NCBI GenBank assembly: GCA_030544235.1
Contig: CM060461.1
Coordinates: 557,001-621,000, forward strand
Source: Lepturacanthus savala
Taxonomy: Eukaryota > Chordata > Actinopteri > Scombriformes > Trichiuridae
Direction: 5' to 3'
Length of the DNA: 64,000 nucleotides
The notes under the pieces are model-generated. The model did no database searches. It was not told the DNA's origin and saw only the letters and a list, made by a program, of their open reading frames with translations. The position numbers were made by a program, and so were the translations under genes. Below, piece by piece: positions 1-11,447 of the stretch. Numbering within the stretch: the first letter of the stretch is position 1; the number at the start of each line of letters is the position of its first letter.

Positions 1-360
1 AATGGGGGGCAGAGATAGGAACCACCATCAGTCAATTTAAAAAAATAAATTAAATTAAAAAAATAAAAAAAATGTTTTGTTTTTGTTGATTAGTTTTAAT
101 TTTGGTCTGATTGTTGAAACAAGAAAATTAATTTAATTTTCACTAAACAGATTTAGATATGAGTGTGTCAACAATAAAATCCACTTTTCACACTCACTTC
201 TTTCAATTCATCATCATCAGTTTTCTAATAATAATAATCTAAACCAAGTCTCAGGTCTAGTAACCTTCCACCTTGCACATGTCAAACAGAATCTGTTACT
301 GGTGAATAAAGCTGCTGTCAGTGTACAAACACGTCAAACATTTTCATAGAAGTGGTCTAC

Positions 361-1418
361 ATGCCTTGAGAGCCCCGGTCTCCACGGTCTCCTTTGGGCC
401 CCTCAGTACCCTTACAGGACCCACAATAGTATGGCAAATGTGAAAGCTGCTCTGAGTCTTTTGGGAGGTCGTCTGGCCACTGAAAATCTGGGTCAATGTC
501 ACCTCCAGTTTTGGCGATCCCTGGTGTCTTTGTGTCAGAGGATCCACCAATAGGGTGTGAGGCGGGGTGCATCTTAAGGGCACCATTGTGGTGGATACCC
601 GAAAATATGGGGTAATCCTCCTTAGATTCCTGTGATTCATTATTTGTCCAGAAGAAGGTTTTGGGGTCTGGGGTGGAGCCGTCCTCTTCATTGGGCTCCT
701 CTTGTAACAGCATCGCAGAGCAGAGGGAGGACAGGACAAGGAGTCCAATCAGCCTCAACAACATCTGGAGCAGGAAAGGAAGACAACGGAGGAAGGAGGA
801 GAGTCGGAGTAGGAGAGTTGGAGGGGGAAGGAGACAAGTCATAGGATGAAGCATATGACTTGAAGGAGCATAATATACAGATTCACATCTTTGAAAAAAG
901 ATCAATCAATCAATAAAAAATACATTTTGCTACATAATCAACAACCAATAAAAACTCAGTTTTTGACCAAATTGTTAAATATAAACTTGTTGCTCAATGG
1001 TTTGTTGCCTCTAATACCTTAAACGCTTGAAATGACATTTCATGATTGGTTTTAAATCAATAACAAAATAACAGTTTAATGCCTGTTTAAACTGTTAAAA
1101 ACATTAAACAGCGTTATTACAACACAACTTCTCAAATATTGAAAACAGAAATAAATATATTGAAGAGAAAAAGAACAGCTAAATATAATAGAATATTTTA
1201 AGTATATACATTTTATTATTTTATTATTATATACATTTATTACTAATTTATCAATAATTTAATTTCATAATTTTTAATTTATCAAATTTCTTACTGTTTT
1301 TTTTTCCACAAATTGTTCAGTTAGTAAACCGTCAAAAAACAAACTAAATAAAATTCTCTGCTCCCACACATGAAACTAAAATCATCAGACTCACCATTCC
1401 ATTTGAATTGAGCTGCAT
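361..1418 (-). CDS. secreted collagen-like / C1q-TNF-related-type protein, 5' exons only
   Basis: Two coding exons are visible: 1418-1395 (eight codons, starting MQLNSNGM) and 764-361. The donor after 1395 reads GTGAGT and the acceptor before 764 is a pyrimidine tract ending in CAG; the joined frame stays open. The N-terminus is a hydrophobic signal peptide (MLLRLIGLLVLSSLCSA), followed by about 90 polar residues, a CGSC motif, and the start of a collagen triplet run (GTEGPKGDRGDRGSQGM). The exon appears to end inside a Met codon at 361, where GTAGAC can serve as a donor; the remaining collagen and any globular C1q domain would lie left of the window. Short collagen secreted proteins of this layout are typical of the C1q/TNF-related family. 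The family assignment is inference, because no C1q domain is present here. A TATA box lies about 50 bases upstream of the start. Confidence 0.6.
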
Positions 1419-1466
1419 CGTAACAAGGATTAATGGGAAGATGAAGAAGACTGAGGAGGCTTCGAT

Positions 1467-1475
1467 CCATTTATA
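1467..1475 (-). promoter_or_regulatory. TATA box of the collagen-like gene
   Basis: The minus strand reads TATAAATGG about 50 bases upstream of the ATG at 1418. This leaves room for a start site near 1445 and a short 5' UTR. It supports starting the gene in the small first exon rather than at the Met at 764. Confidence 0.5.
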
Positions 1476-1479
1476 AGCC

Positions 1480-2400
1480 TCACCCAAATCAAAATTGCTT
1501 TCAGTCTATGGCTCACCTGGAAGGGCCCAGGGGACAGGAGATGGGGGACAGGACAGGGACGGGGATGGGAGGTGCATCCTTATTGTCCTGCTAGAGAAGA
1601 ACTGGGTCTCCTGCTTGAAACATGATGCCTCCACCATGAAACAGCAAAAATATATTGAGAGCAGAAAGAAGAGACGCTGCTGTGTTTATCTGTCCATCTT
1701 CTCCTCTTTCATCTCTTTCACACCTTCAGGAGACAAGATTCATTCTTTAAACTTCCTCCTCTGCTCCGCTTCACTCATCCTCACTTCTGAGAATATTCGG
1801 ATTAGTATTGGAGCTTTTGTCAAAAAACATGTTGTGTTAATACTATGAATACATATTCTAATAGATTTCCGGTTTAGGTTCTTTGTCAGAGAAAAAAGTT
1901 AAATATCTAAGACCTATAATTTGTCATGAAACATGCTGTCAGCTTTAAAACAATAAATAAGAGGATCTACACCTATAAAAACTATAAAAGTGGATTGACT
2001 ATAATACATGCTTAAGTTTAATCACATGATTTGAAATAAAACATTACTCTCTATTGATATAATACAATATTTCAAGGATTTAAATAAAATGTTTTTTTTA
2101 CAATAAAAAAATCTGAAATAAAAGACAGAACACAGAAATCTAACACTTGAGAGCCCACCTTTTACACGAAAGGCCATGTGACAGCTTGTCCTCTGTCCAG
2201 CAGGAAGATGAGTGCTAGTATTCCAATTAATTTTGACATGTTTCAGTGATTTTAAATCATTTTGTCCAGAGGGAAGCAGTTTTTGTTTCTGCAAATCAGC
2301 ATTAGGTGGAGTTCAGACTACATTCCTCTTCAGTTCCTCTTCTCTCAGCAGAAGGAGCATTGGGTGGATGGATCAGTGCTTTGAAAAGTGTTTTTTGTGC
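1480..2400. other. intergenic, no gene recognised
   Basis: AT-rich DNA with only short open frames lacking recognisable protein features. I see no clear repeat boundaries. Confidence 0.5.
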
Positions 2401-2409
2401 TTAAAAAGT

Positions 2410-2710
2410 TGCTGAATTGAGTCAGCACCTTTGTCATGTTAAGATTTGACAGTAAACACATTTCATACAGGAATTCAGTGATAGCGAAGGTCTTGTCCCC
2501 TAGGGCACAGTGCTTGGACTTGGTGTTGGGGTTGGGGAGATTGGCATCGGAGGAGCACAGTCCACGGGTGGGGGAGAAGAGAGCAGAATCATTGATGCAA
2601 ATGGACTGCAGAGGGTTGAGGAGGATGGAATGATTGACTGTGTCAAAGGCAGCACTGAGGTTGAGGAGGATGAGGATGGTGAGGGAGCTAGAGTCAGAAC
2701 TGTCAGTCAA
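2410..2710 (-). mobile_element. LINE reverse-transcriptase fragment
   Basis: The minus-strand frame contains SSLTILILLNLSAAFDTVNH. This matches the conserved reverse-transcriptase block (L-D-L-S-A-A-F-D-T-V-x-H) of vertebrate CR1/L2/Rex-type LINEs, with the first Asp replaced by Asn. Only this short block is preserved; flanking sequence does not continue the RT domain in frame. It is a decayed fragment. Confidence 0.5.
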
Positions 2711-2719
2711 ACTAGACTA

Positions 2720-5700
2720 AAACATTGTTATATTAAATAAAATACTCCAATGCGTAAATGTAGTAATGTACTTAGTTTCTACATTCCTCTCTTTTTATTA
2801 TTATTTTGTTTATTTCGTTGGAAATACTTAATTCTTTAAAATCATCTCAGGAGACTTTAATAATAATATGCTAGTTTTTTGGGGGGGCAGATCAACACCT
2901 GTTGGCTCAGTTATAACTGACACAGAAGGGGTGCTAAAACAGTTTCTCAGTTTACATTAAACAATTTCAGTGTTTGTTCTGATACTTGTGGTCCTTTGTC
3001 TGTTGAAGTATTTGAGAAGTGTCTTCCCTTCCTTCACCTCTACCTCCACCTCCCTCTTCTCTTCTTTCATCTTGTCATCTTGTCTTTTGTCAGGTTTTGT
3101 GTGGATGTGCAATGAGACACAGACTGTAACCAGAACTGCTGCATGACTTGCTGCTGCTGTTGCTGTTACTCTTCAGTCCCTCCAACACAAAGGAGACAGA
3201 AAGGACACTGAAATTAAATGAACAGTCAGGTTTAAACCCACTGGTTTATCTTAAAGGACAGTGGAATTTTTATTTGCAAACTCATACCTGTTCAGTGTTT
3301 TCCACAGATCAAAAACCATTGTGTGGTGCTAGGAGAGCTGAAGCCCAAACTGAGTCACCATGGGGGTGTAGGGGGATAGTAGTTGGAAGCGTCTGAGCTG
3401 TGTTTAATCGAAAGGATTGTGCCTTTAATATGTGTGAACAGCTGTTCATGTTCACTCACTTGCTCTGTGCAAATGAGCAAGAATGACAAAATTGCAAGGG
3501 AGGCAGATTTTGTGGCGCTAGGTTTTCATTCTGTGGTGCAGCGCCACACAATGGTCAATGTGTGGGCAGAGGCAGAGCCAGAGGGTAGTATTGGATCCCC
3601 GTGAAATCTGATTGATCCCCCAGGTGCCCCCACAGATAACTGACATATCATGGCACTGTGCATCTTGTCTAAAGTTGCATTTTGAAACGAGTGATGCTTA
3701 TTGACTGATAAATCCCTCCTACACAGTAGTTCACACTATGTACTACAAAGAATTGTAATCCACATTTATTAGAAGAAGAAGAATCCACAGAAGAGGATGA
3801 TTTGACCCAGAGCCAGTCTATGACCTCATTCTAAAGACTCTAAAGATTCTAAACTGTTCTAAAACAGTGGTGTCTTAATTAGTCACTGTTTAAAATCACT
3901 TTTGTGTGAGATTGTTTTGCTAGAGGCCATGTCACATCTTAAGTTACATCTCATGGCAGTAAAAACAAGAACTTGTCACCCAGTGTTTAAATAACCCACC
4001 AGTGTGCCACTCTCTCACACCCACTGGCACACACAAACACTGGCACATTACATTTTTTATCTTTTATGCAACATCTTATTTCATGTATAATTACTGCACA
4101 ACAGGCTAGCTAAAACACTTTTAGAACAAACTGATGAAGTGCTTTCAAAGAACATTTCAGGAGCTGAGGGCATCACAAAAGTGCTGTTAATGAGCTTTAC
4201 AAGTATAACTTGTTGAAAAAAGCATAATTCAAGTTATTCAAGTAAATTTTGCCTTCATATTTTATTGTTTGATATCTGAAACTTCACCAGTATCACTAGT
4301 TTAGCTTGTTTAAAACAGGTACAATCTACTGTAATTCAAATAAGTTCTGCCTTTTTATTTAGTATTAGTTTTAGTTTATTATTATTATTATTATTATTTA
4401 GTTTAAGTATTTTGTCGGTTGTATTTTATTATTTAATTCAAGAAGTCTGCCTTTTAAAGAAAAAAATACAACAATTTTTTATGTTTTTATAATATATAAA
4501 TATATTAAATATTTGTATTCCAGATATTTCAAGAAGCAAAGAGGAGGGTCCAATTCAGTGCTGTGTGATGCAATTCCATAGAACTCAGCATGGAGGACAA
4601 CAGCATCACTGTGTGCATGGATAAGTGTGTGAGTATCTGAGAGTGGGTAACTATGATTATTGAAAAATTGTTGCAGTTGTTGAAGTTGTGTTTGTGTGTC
4701 ATTGTGTTATAAACATTGTTAATAATCTTCAAATTTTACACACGGATCTCATCTTCTGTGTGCTTAGTATGTAAATTGTAACATTTAGAGACTCAGATTG
4801 CAATTCATTGGTTGAGAAACAAATATATTTTCATAGTATGTGGACCCCTTGAAATAGCATTGTCCCACTACCTGGCCACCCCAAGGATAAAAGTCTAGCT
4901 CTGCCACTGTGTGGGAAACCCTGCTGTTATTGGATATAAAGATGCTGCCGTCATTTAGATTGAAGCCAAAATCACAAGTTTTTGTAAACTGCTGGAATTA
5001 TTTAGGATGATGAAAGTAAACAATTCAACAAACTATTAAAACAGGTGTAAAATGTCCAGCTTGGGACTTGAAATGGAACCTGAAAGTGTTACAGTGGAAA
5101 TCTTCACAGCTGCTTGTAAAAGCTGAGTTCTGTTGCCGTCTGTTTCTGAAGGTCAAGGATGAACATTCAGACATGGAACAAAAAATATGTCAAAAGCCTC
5201 TGAACAGGAAATGTGGGTGTTGTTCCTTAAGGTGGTTGCTGGGCGCCACCGGCTGTGGAAACCAGGACGTTTATTAAGGTTAACTATTCATCTCCTTGTC
5301 TGCTTTTGTGCTGCAGCCTCGTCCCTGCGGCTTAGTTTACTTTTGTGGTATCAGGTGTTTTCATTTTTCAGAATTAAATCCCACCCAGGGACATAGAAGA
5401 GCTTGTCTTTGGTTCCATGGGCATCTTGGCAACGGCATAACAAAATTTTGGAACAAAGCGAGGGATGGCACAGAGTACCCAATCACGCCCATCCTGGTGT
5501 GGGGAGGCAGTTAGAGGTTCAACACATGCTGCTTTGTGTTCAGAACAACTTTCTGTTCCTGCCTTTTCAGTTCCAGGATCTGCTTCACCAACTTCCCGCC
5601 TACATAGTAGGCAAAAATGACTATACCATACGACTATACCTTATACCAAATACCTTAGTAGGCTTTCAACACGTACATGAATGGTACGGCTTAGTACATC

Positions 5701-5820
5701 AGGTCATATTTTGCAGTATGCAAGTGAACCAAACCATGCTATCCCATAAGTCACCAGATAACTGTAGAAGAAAAGCAGAAAAGAAGAAAAACTTTTCCCT
5801 TTTGCTTTGTGACATTCAAG
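2720..5820. other. intergenic, no gene recognised
   Basis: About 3.1 kb of AT-rich DNA. Open frames are short and low-complexity. A short ATT run lies near 4378-4400. I can support no gene or clearly bounded element. Confidence 0.45.
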
Positions 5821-5825
5821 GATTC

Positions 5826-6800
5826 AGAGATTCTTTATTGTCATTCAGCACATGTACACATGTTGAATGAAATTTGGTTCCTTGTGGGTAGCCCAATGTT
5901 CAGTAATAAAACATATATACAATAGAAAATAAAGAATAGAAAATAAATTACAGACAAAAATAATTTAAAAAAATGCAAATATTGACTAAGTATGTACAAT
6001 GTTATGATGTGCAAAGCAGCTGCATCTGTGCAAGAGTGCAATGTCAGGGCTGGTTAGCAGGAGCTACAAGGGACCTCCAGAATTCAACAGTCTTAAGGGG
6101 TGTTCACACCGGACTCAACTGATGCGATTTTTTCACGCGATGGATGCGATTTTGTCACGTGATGGATGCGATTTTGTCGTGCAACAAAATCGTTTAATTT
6201 TTTTCCCCTGACCGTTTTGTGAAAATTCACCAAATTGCATCATCACGTCCCCGCCTGTTTTGCTTTCATTTCTGGGTATATGATACCCTCTGGAGGTGCA
6301 CAGTGCTCGGCTGGTTTCAACCCTTCCTACTGGAGCTCCGCCTGGATGACGCGGCTTCCAAGTCCGTTAAAAAGTAAAAGATTGGCGATAAGTGAATTTC
6401 TTGTTGTCATGGGGACGTGGAGCGAATCTCATCGCTGATTGATTGTCGCAGTACATCATCGCCTGAATTCGCCTGAAAAGTTCGATATTTTCAACTCGAC
6501 GCGACAGGCGAATTTTGTTTTTTGCCACTTCATGCTGCGAAAATTTGCGTCTTCCCAGTGACTTAACATGTAATTGCGTCACGCTGTCGTGCAAATTTTT
6601 GTCCGGTGTGAAACCCTTTACAGCTTCTGGGAAGAAGCTGTTCCACAGTCTGGTGGTCCTGCTCTTTATGCTGACAAGTGAGGTTTGCCCCGGGGCCAAC
6701 CGTAAAAGTACTAAAGTGGGGCTTGACCCCAGGAGCATGAGAAGCCTCTGCACTGCTGCGTGCCGCCATCTTGGTACATGTACACATGACATCATCAACT
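5826..6800 (-). mobile_element. LINE 3' end remnant, interrupted by a MITE
   Basis: On the minus strand, 6660-6618 encodes a SIKSRTTRLWNSFFPEA-like stretch, which resembles the C-terminal end of the fish LINE ORF also present at 44.5-46.3 kb (RSRTTRL..SFFP type). The segment from 5826 to 6095 (beginning with an agattctttattgtcat stretch) looks like its 3' untranslated tail. The two parts are separated by a 522-bp element at 6096-6617 flanked by TTA, so the LINE was present first. Confidence 0.5.
6096..6617. mobile_element. non-autonomous DNA transposon, PIF/Harbinger-like MITE
   Basis: The left end reads AGGGGTGTTCACACCGGAC; the reverse complement of the right end reads AGGGTTTCACACCGGAC, so the ends are imperfect terminal inverted repeats. 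The trinucleotide TTA flanks both sides (6093-6095 and 6618-6620). A 3-bp TTA/TAA duplication is the hallmark of PIF/Harbinger insertions. The interior holds repeated GATGCGATTTTGTC-like motifs and no transposase. Confidence 0.6.
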
Positions 6801-8599
6801 TCACACCGACAGGCAGGGGATCTTGTCCCAGGCCAAGAAAAGGGAGAGGGCCCTGCCACTCTGCCACTCCCAACACAAAAATGGTTTGGCCTTTGATCAA
6901 AAATGTGATATAATTTGATTAGCACTTCAGAATGCCAACCTGAGTTTTGTGCCCCTGACTTAGTCAGGAGCACAGAATGAAAAGAAAAAAGAGAAGAAAC
7001 CAGGAGAACTATTTTTAAAAAAGTATCTTCTGATGATGCAGGTACTATTTTTTTTTAACTTTATTTAGCACAAAGAATGTACAGATCAAGGCAGGGTGAA
7101 AACGGTATAAAATGAGGAATTAATTACAGCAACAATGGTGAAGATAACAGATTCACACAAGAAACAAAAACAAACAAAACAAAACAAAAAACACAAGTAC
7201 AGCAAGGTACAGTAAAATCAAAAGAGCAAGGATTGAGTTATGGATGAATACAGTTTCTTGGCAACCCTATTCATATTATTTATCTTTTTCATAGATAAAG
7301 ATAAAGAAACATGCTTCAAGCAGGCTGCATTTAGAAAAAAAAACAAGACCAAGACTAACCCCTTGTCTCCAGACTCCCCCTGAAGCCACGCCCCTAGAGA
7401 GGGTTCAGAGTACTGCTGCATCAACTAGCTAACATGAGCTAAACTTTTCTCATTGCTCATTCACATGTAAGAAAAACTCTTAACATCATAATAAATGGAA
7501 ACAAATATGATGATTGTTTCAGGTTATATTTATTAGTTTATCACATTAGAATTTTGACTTTTCAGTTTTTAAGTATAATTACGCTAATTATACAGCTACT
7601 AGTAATCAGCTAATTGCTGAAAGGTTGTTTTCGGCTTTAAGTGGTGTATATTTTCATCATGTTTTTATTATCATTATGTTTTTGACTCTATATTATCATT
7701 ATGTTTTTGACTCTAACAGCCCCAGTTCATACACTAATTAGCTGCTAATGTTACGTTGTGATTTCTGTGACCAAACATCTTTACATTGATCGTACAATCG
7801 TGTGCAGAACTTTACATCATAGCTAATGTTAGTCTATCGTATTTATTCAAGTTTACATATAAATTATTTACAACGGCTTACTTTTACTTTTTACTAATTA
7901 CTTTTTAAATGTATCTTGCCTCTGACAAAGTACTTTTTTATCTGTATAGAGTGGTCAGTGACTTGTGTATTAACAGACAGTATTTACAGTCTCATCTGCT
8001 GGAGCTCCGTTTGACCCCTGACCCCCATCAGACTCCATCAGACCTCCAGCTGCAGGTCAACCCACCTGGTGTGTCCAGGAGATGCCCACAGACATAGAGA
8101 GGAAATGCTGTGGACAACTTCAAGACTCCTGCATCTCCATGCTGCCACACAATGATTTATACATTTTGCAAGAGGGGGTTCTTCACCTAGCCAGGAGAAT
8201 TTGTCCCAAATAGGATATAATAAAACCAGAAATCAATGTACATATTTAATATTACCAGTAATTCATTGTTTTAGGTTTTATAATGTTACAAACAACATTT
8301 GATTTGACTTTAGTTATGTAAATGTATGGTCATCATAAGCATTAGCAATAAATCTGTTAATTTTAAATAACTGATTGTAATCTTCTGCATTAACAGTTTG
8401 TCATATCATCCCTTTTCAATCAAGGTAAATAATCACAAACAAAATGTATCTATACAGATGTTTGTTTTTTATGGATATAGATAATAGAAAAACACACAAA
8501 TATAAATGATACACATAGCAATTACAACCACTTATGAACTTATACAGCTATATTCATATTTCTACTTCCTCACAACTGATCCATTTCATCAGACACATG
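6800..8599. other. intergenic, no gene recognised
   Basis: AT-rich sequence. A TTTATTTAGCACAAAGAATG block near 7060 could be another LINE tail. No coding region is supported. Confidence 0.4.
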
Positions 8600-8768
8600 C
8601 TGTAGAGCAGGGCTATTCAATTAGTTTTCCATTTGGGCCACATTTCGAATCCAAGACCTTAAGTTGGGCCACAAATTTTCCTCACTTACTAACAAGTGGT
8701 CATTTTTTAGTAATTACATATAATAATAATAATAGATTCATACATCTTTATAATTAACCATATTTATT

Positions 8769-10891
8769 AGTGCTGCTGTCAGTCGATTAAAAAAAATAAT
8801 CAAATTAATTACAGGATTTTGTAATTATTTAATCGAATTAATCACATTTTAATGTCATATCTGCTAAAGGTCTCCTGATAAAGAATTTGAATTCTAGGAT
8901 ATATTGGTGGATTTCTAGGATTTATTGGTGAACTGTGCTTCATGAATTAAATCCAAAAGTAAAGGTCCAGCACATTAAACCAGTTAGACCAAGTGCATTA
9001 TTCAGAAATGTAAAACAAATACAGTAATACAGTTAAATAAATAAAATTCTTAAATAAAATAAGGCTGTCTCAAATAGGCACTTAAAGGTGGAGTGGGAGA
9101 TCTTGGAAAAAACAGTTACAGCTATTCAACACAAGTGAGATTTTGAAAATATACACTCCCTCCCCTCCTCCCAAAGGCTCGGCCTCCTCCTCTTCAGCTC
9201 AACCCTCGAAACCACGCCTTCACGATTCATGGATACATGAACGCGCACACTCTCGAGGGGTCACAGGAGTTCACGAGCATTCACGCCAATAGCATGACAG
9301 ACAGTGACCGCTTTGCTAACATCGTAATGAACGTCTTTCATTATTGTAATTTCAAGAATATTGACATAAAATTCAAACTAGAGTATCTGATAGATTTCCA
9401 CTAGTTGATTGGATACGTGTGTCAATTACTTTGTTATTGCAGTAATGATACGATGTACATAGCCTGCTGTATCGTGTCCCTAGCCAGCCATCATAAGTTA
9501 CAGTCACAGACATGGATTATTTTATAAGTAGTATGCATTTGCCCGTAGTAGCCTACCACATACCTGAATTTGAATGATTTATGTTACTGACTTATTTACT
9601 TGCGGGCGCTTTATTTCATGGGCAACAAACGGAACGACTCACACAGGGGTATGGGGTATCTCTGGGATAAAGGCACCTTTCTGTTGTAGTCACCATAAAT
9701 TTGCGATAATCAAATTGCGGTTATCACAGTATTGTTCACGTGTTATTTTTGTATTTAGAGTTTTCATGACGAGAGCTCAAGCTCAGACTTAGCTTAGCCT
9801 TGTAGTTGACAGAGTAGGTAGCTTAGCGAAACATGCTGGAATTATGCTTATGTCACTCGATTGACAATAAGTTTGTCATCATCTTTCATTTTCTCACTGA
9901 CTGGTTGAATAGGCCTACAATACCCGTAACCGACCAGTATGTCAAAATATTATGTAATTAGAAGACAACATCTTACATATCCAGTAAAAATTCGGCATCC
10001 GTCTGGAGCCCCTTCTCACTTTTTAGCTGGCGCCAGTGCTGGAAACCCGTACCGATAGCCAAGAACAGTTTTCCCCTTGGTTTTGCTGCCAGTCGACGTC
10101 TTCTTCTCTGCCATTGTTGCAACAATATATCTGTGCGAGCTAACTTGAATGTTGGCTTTCGAAGCTGTGTCTGCTCACCTGATTGCCAGAGCTGTGGGTC
10201 GAGTGACGACGACACAGTGAACGCGCAAAATGGGGGGAGGGGTCGAGTGGGGGGAGGGGGGTGGAGCGGGGAGCCATTGGGAAGGGAGGGGTGGGGGGGT
10301 GTGCAAAGGTATTTGATGGACGTATTAGACAGCCAATAAATGTAAAGATGATCAGTACATTGATTGGTCAGAGTTTTCCTCTGAAAACACCCTCTAGACC
10401 AGACCAAAATGTTTCGAGTTTTTTGCAAACATTCTATTTTAGTGTGTGCAGTGGAAATGTGAAAAGGTTTTCAGGCAATATTTTAAAAAATGCTGCAAAA
10501 AAGAATCACCCACCCCACCTTTAAGCTCAATATAGCACTTGCTGATAACGTGACCACATGACCATCAGCAAACCAGAAACACATTTGTTTAGCTTGGCTC
10601 GCCTCACGTTGCATAGCAACCAGAGACACGCTCAGACTTGTCGCTCCGTGCCAAGCGGCACAGACAGACACCGAAACAGCGTAGATTACACTGAAACGAG
10701 CCACTGGAATTGTTGCAGCACTCGGATAATGTAACTAATGTGACTTTAGTTCATCGTTTTCTTTATTTAAACAATGTTTATTTAACATTTCACCAGACTG
10801 GAACATACACAATTAATTGCGTGAATTTTTTAACGCGTTAAATTGCGGCATAATTAATTCATCGAATTAACGCTTTAAAATGACAGCTCTA
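8769..10891. mobile_element. second-level hAT-like element with TAG-GCTGTCA ends
   Basis: The left side has TAGTGCTGCTGTCAGTCGATTAA; the right side, reverse complemented, has TAGAGCTGTCATTTTAAAGCG. The subterminal sequence is rich in AATTAAT and ACGCGTTAA motifs, as in the related element at 38189-38948. I did not find a clean target duplication, so the boundaries are approximate. It carries the TTAA-flanked element at 9086-10520. Confidence 0.5.
9086..10520. mobile_element. piggyBac-like TTAA-flanked transposon (innermost of nest)
   Basis: TTAA lies at 9082-9085 and again at 10521-10524. Ends read AGGTGGAGTGGGAGAT and, reverse complemented, AGGTGGGGTGGGTGATTC, so they are imperfect inverted repeats. 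TTAA duplications with short TIRs are typical of piggyBac. A minus-strand open frame within 9973-10428 ends with a WRQLKSEKGLQTDAEFLLDM peptide, probably a degraded element-encoded protein. I cannot assign a transposase domain. Confidence 0.6.
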
Positions 10892-11447
10892 ATTCTAACA
10901 TTATATTTATTGATATTTGATAAACTAAAATGCATAGATCTATATTATGTTCTGGAGACTAGTGAACAGTATTTTATTTTTCAAGCACAACATCACCTCT
11001 GCTGCATCTGGGCCACAGCCTGGCCGCATCTGGCCCGCATCTGGCCCGCGGGCTGCTAATTGAATAGGCCTGCTGTAGAGGCTGGTCTGTAGGAGGTGAG
11101 GTCTTTGCTGTATAAAAAATGCAAGTAAAAACACATATTGTATCTGACAATAATAACATTAGAAATGTGTATGTTCTGCAACAGCTCCAGGTTGTTGGGA
11201 CAGGGACACCTGATGAGGATCCTGAGGATACGAGGATCCTCTGGTCTTGATGGTCTGTCCCTCTTGGAGCAGCAAGTCTGATGAGGTCTGGGATACAGAG
11301 GGGGATGTAAGGGGTCTGAAGGCTAGTATTTAACATTTTAGCAGCATAGTTTGTGATTTACAGTAACGTATTGTTTTAGAAAAAATAGCCTAATAAAGAA
11401 AAAATACTAGCATTACTAACACTGCAGTTCATCCAATTGGCTTTCGT

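Larger units (their letters stand above)
8608..11072. mobile_element. hAT-type DNA transposon (outermost of a three-level nest)
   Basis: The element begins CAGGGCTATTCAATTAG and ends CTAATTGAATAGGCCTG, near-perfect terminal inverted repeats. A perfect 8-bp target duplication CTGTAGAG flanks it at 8600-8607 and 11073-11080. TIRs starting CAGG with 8-bp duplications are diagnostic of the hAT superfamily. Most of its length is two younger insertions (about 8769-10891 and 9086-10520). I see no intact transposase. Confidence 0.75.

Noticed and set aside
1495..1848. 117-residue plus-strand frame next to the collagen-like gene
   Set aside because: It overlaps the promoter of the minus-strand gene, has no recognisable domain and looks like a chance frame.
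9973..10428. Host gene encoding a 151-residue minus-strand protein
   Set aside because: It lies wholly within the TTAA-flanked transposon and spans G-rich low-complexity DNA; at most the C-terminal part is an element-encoded relic.
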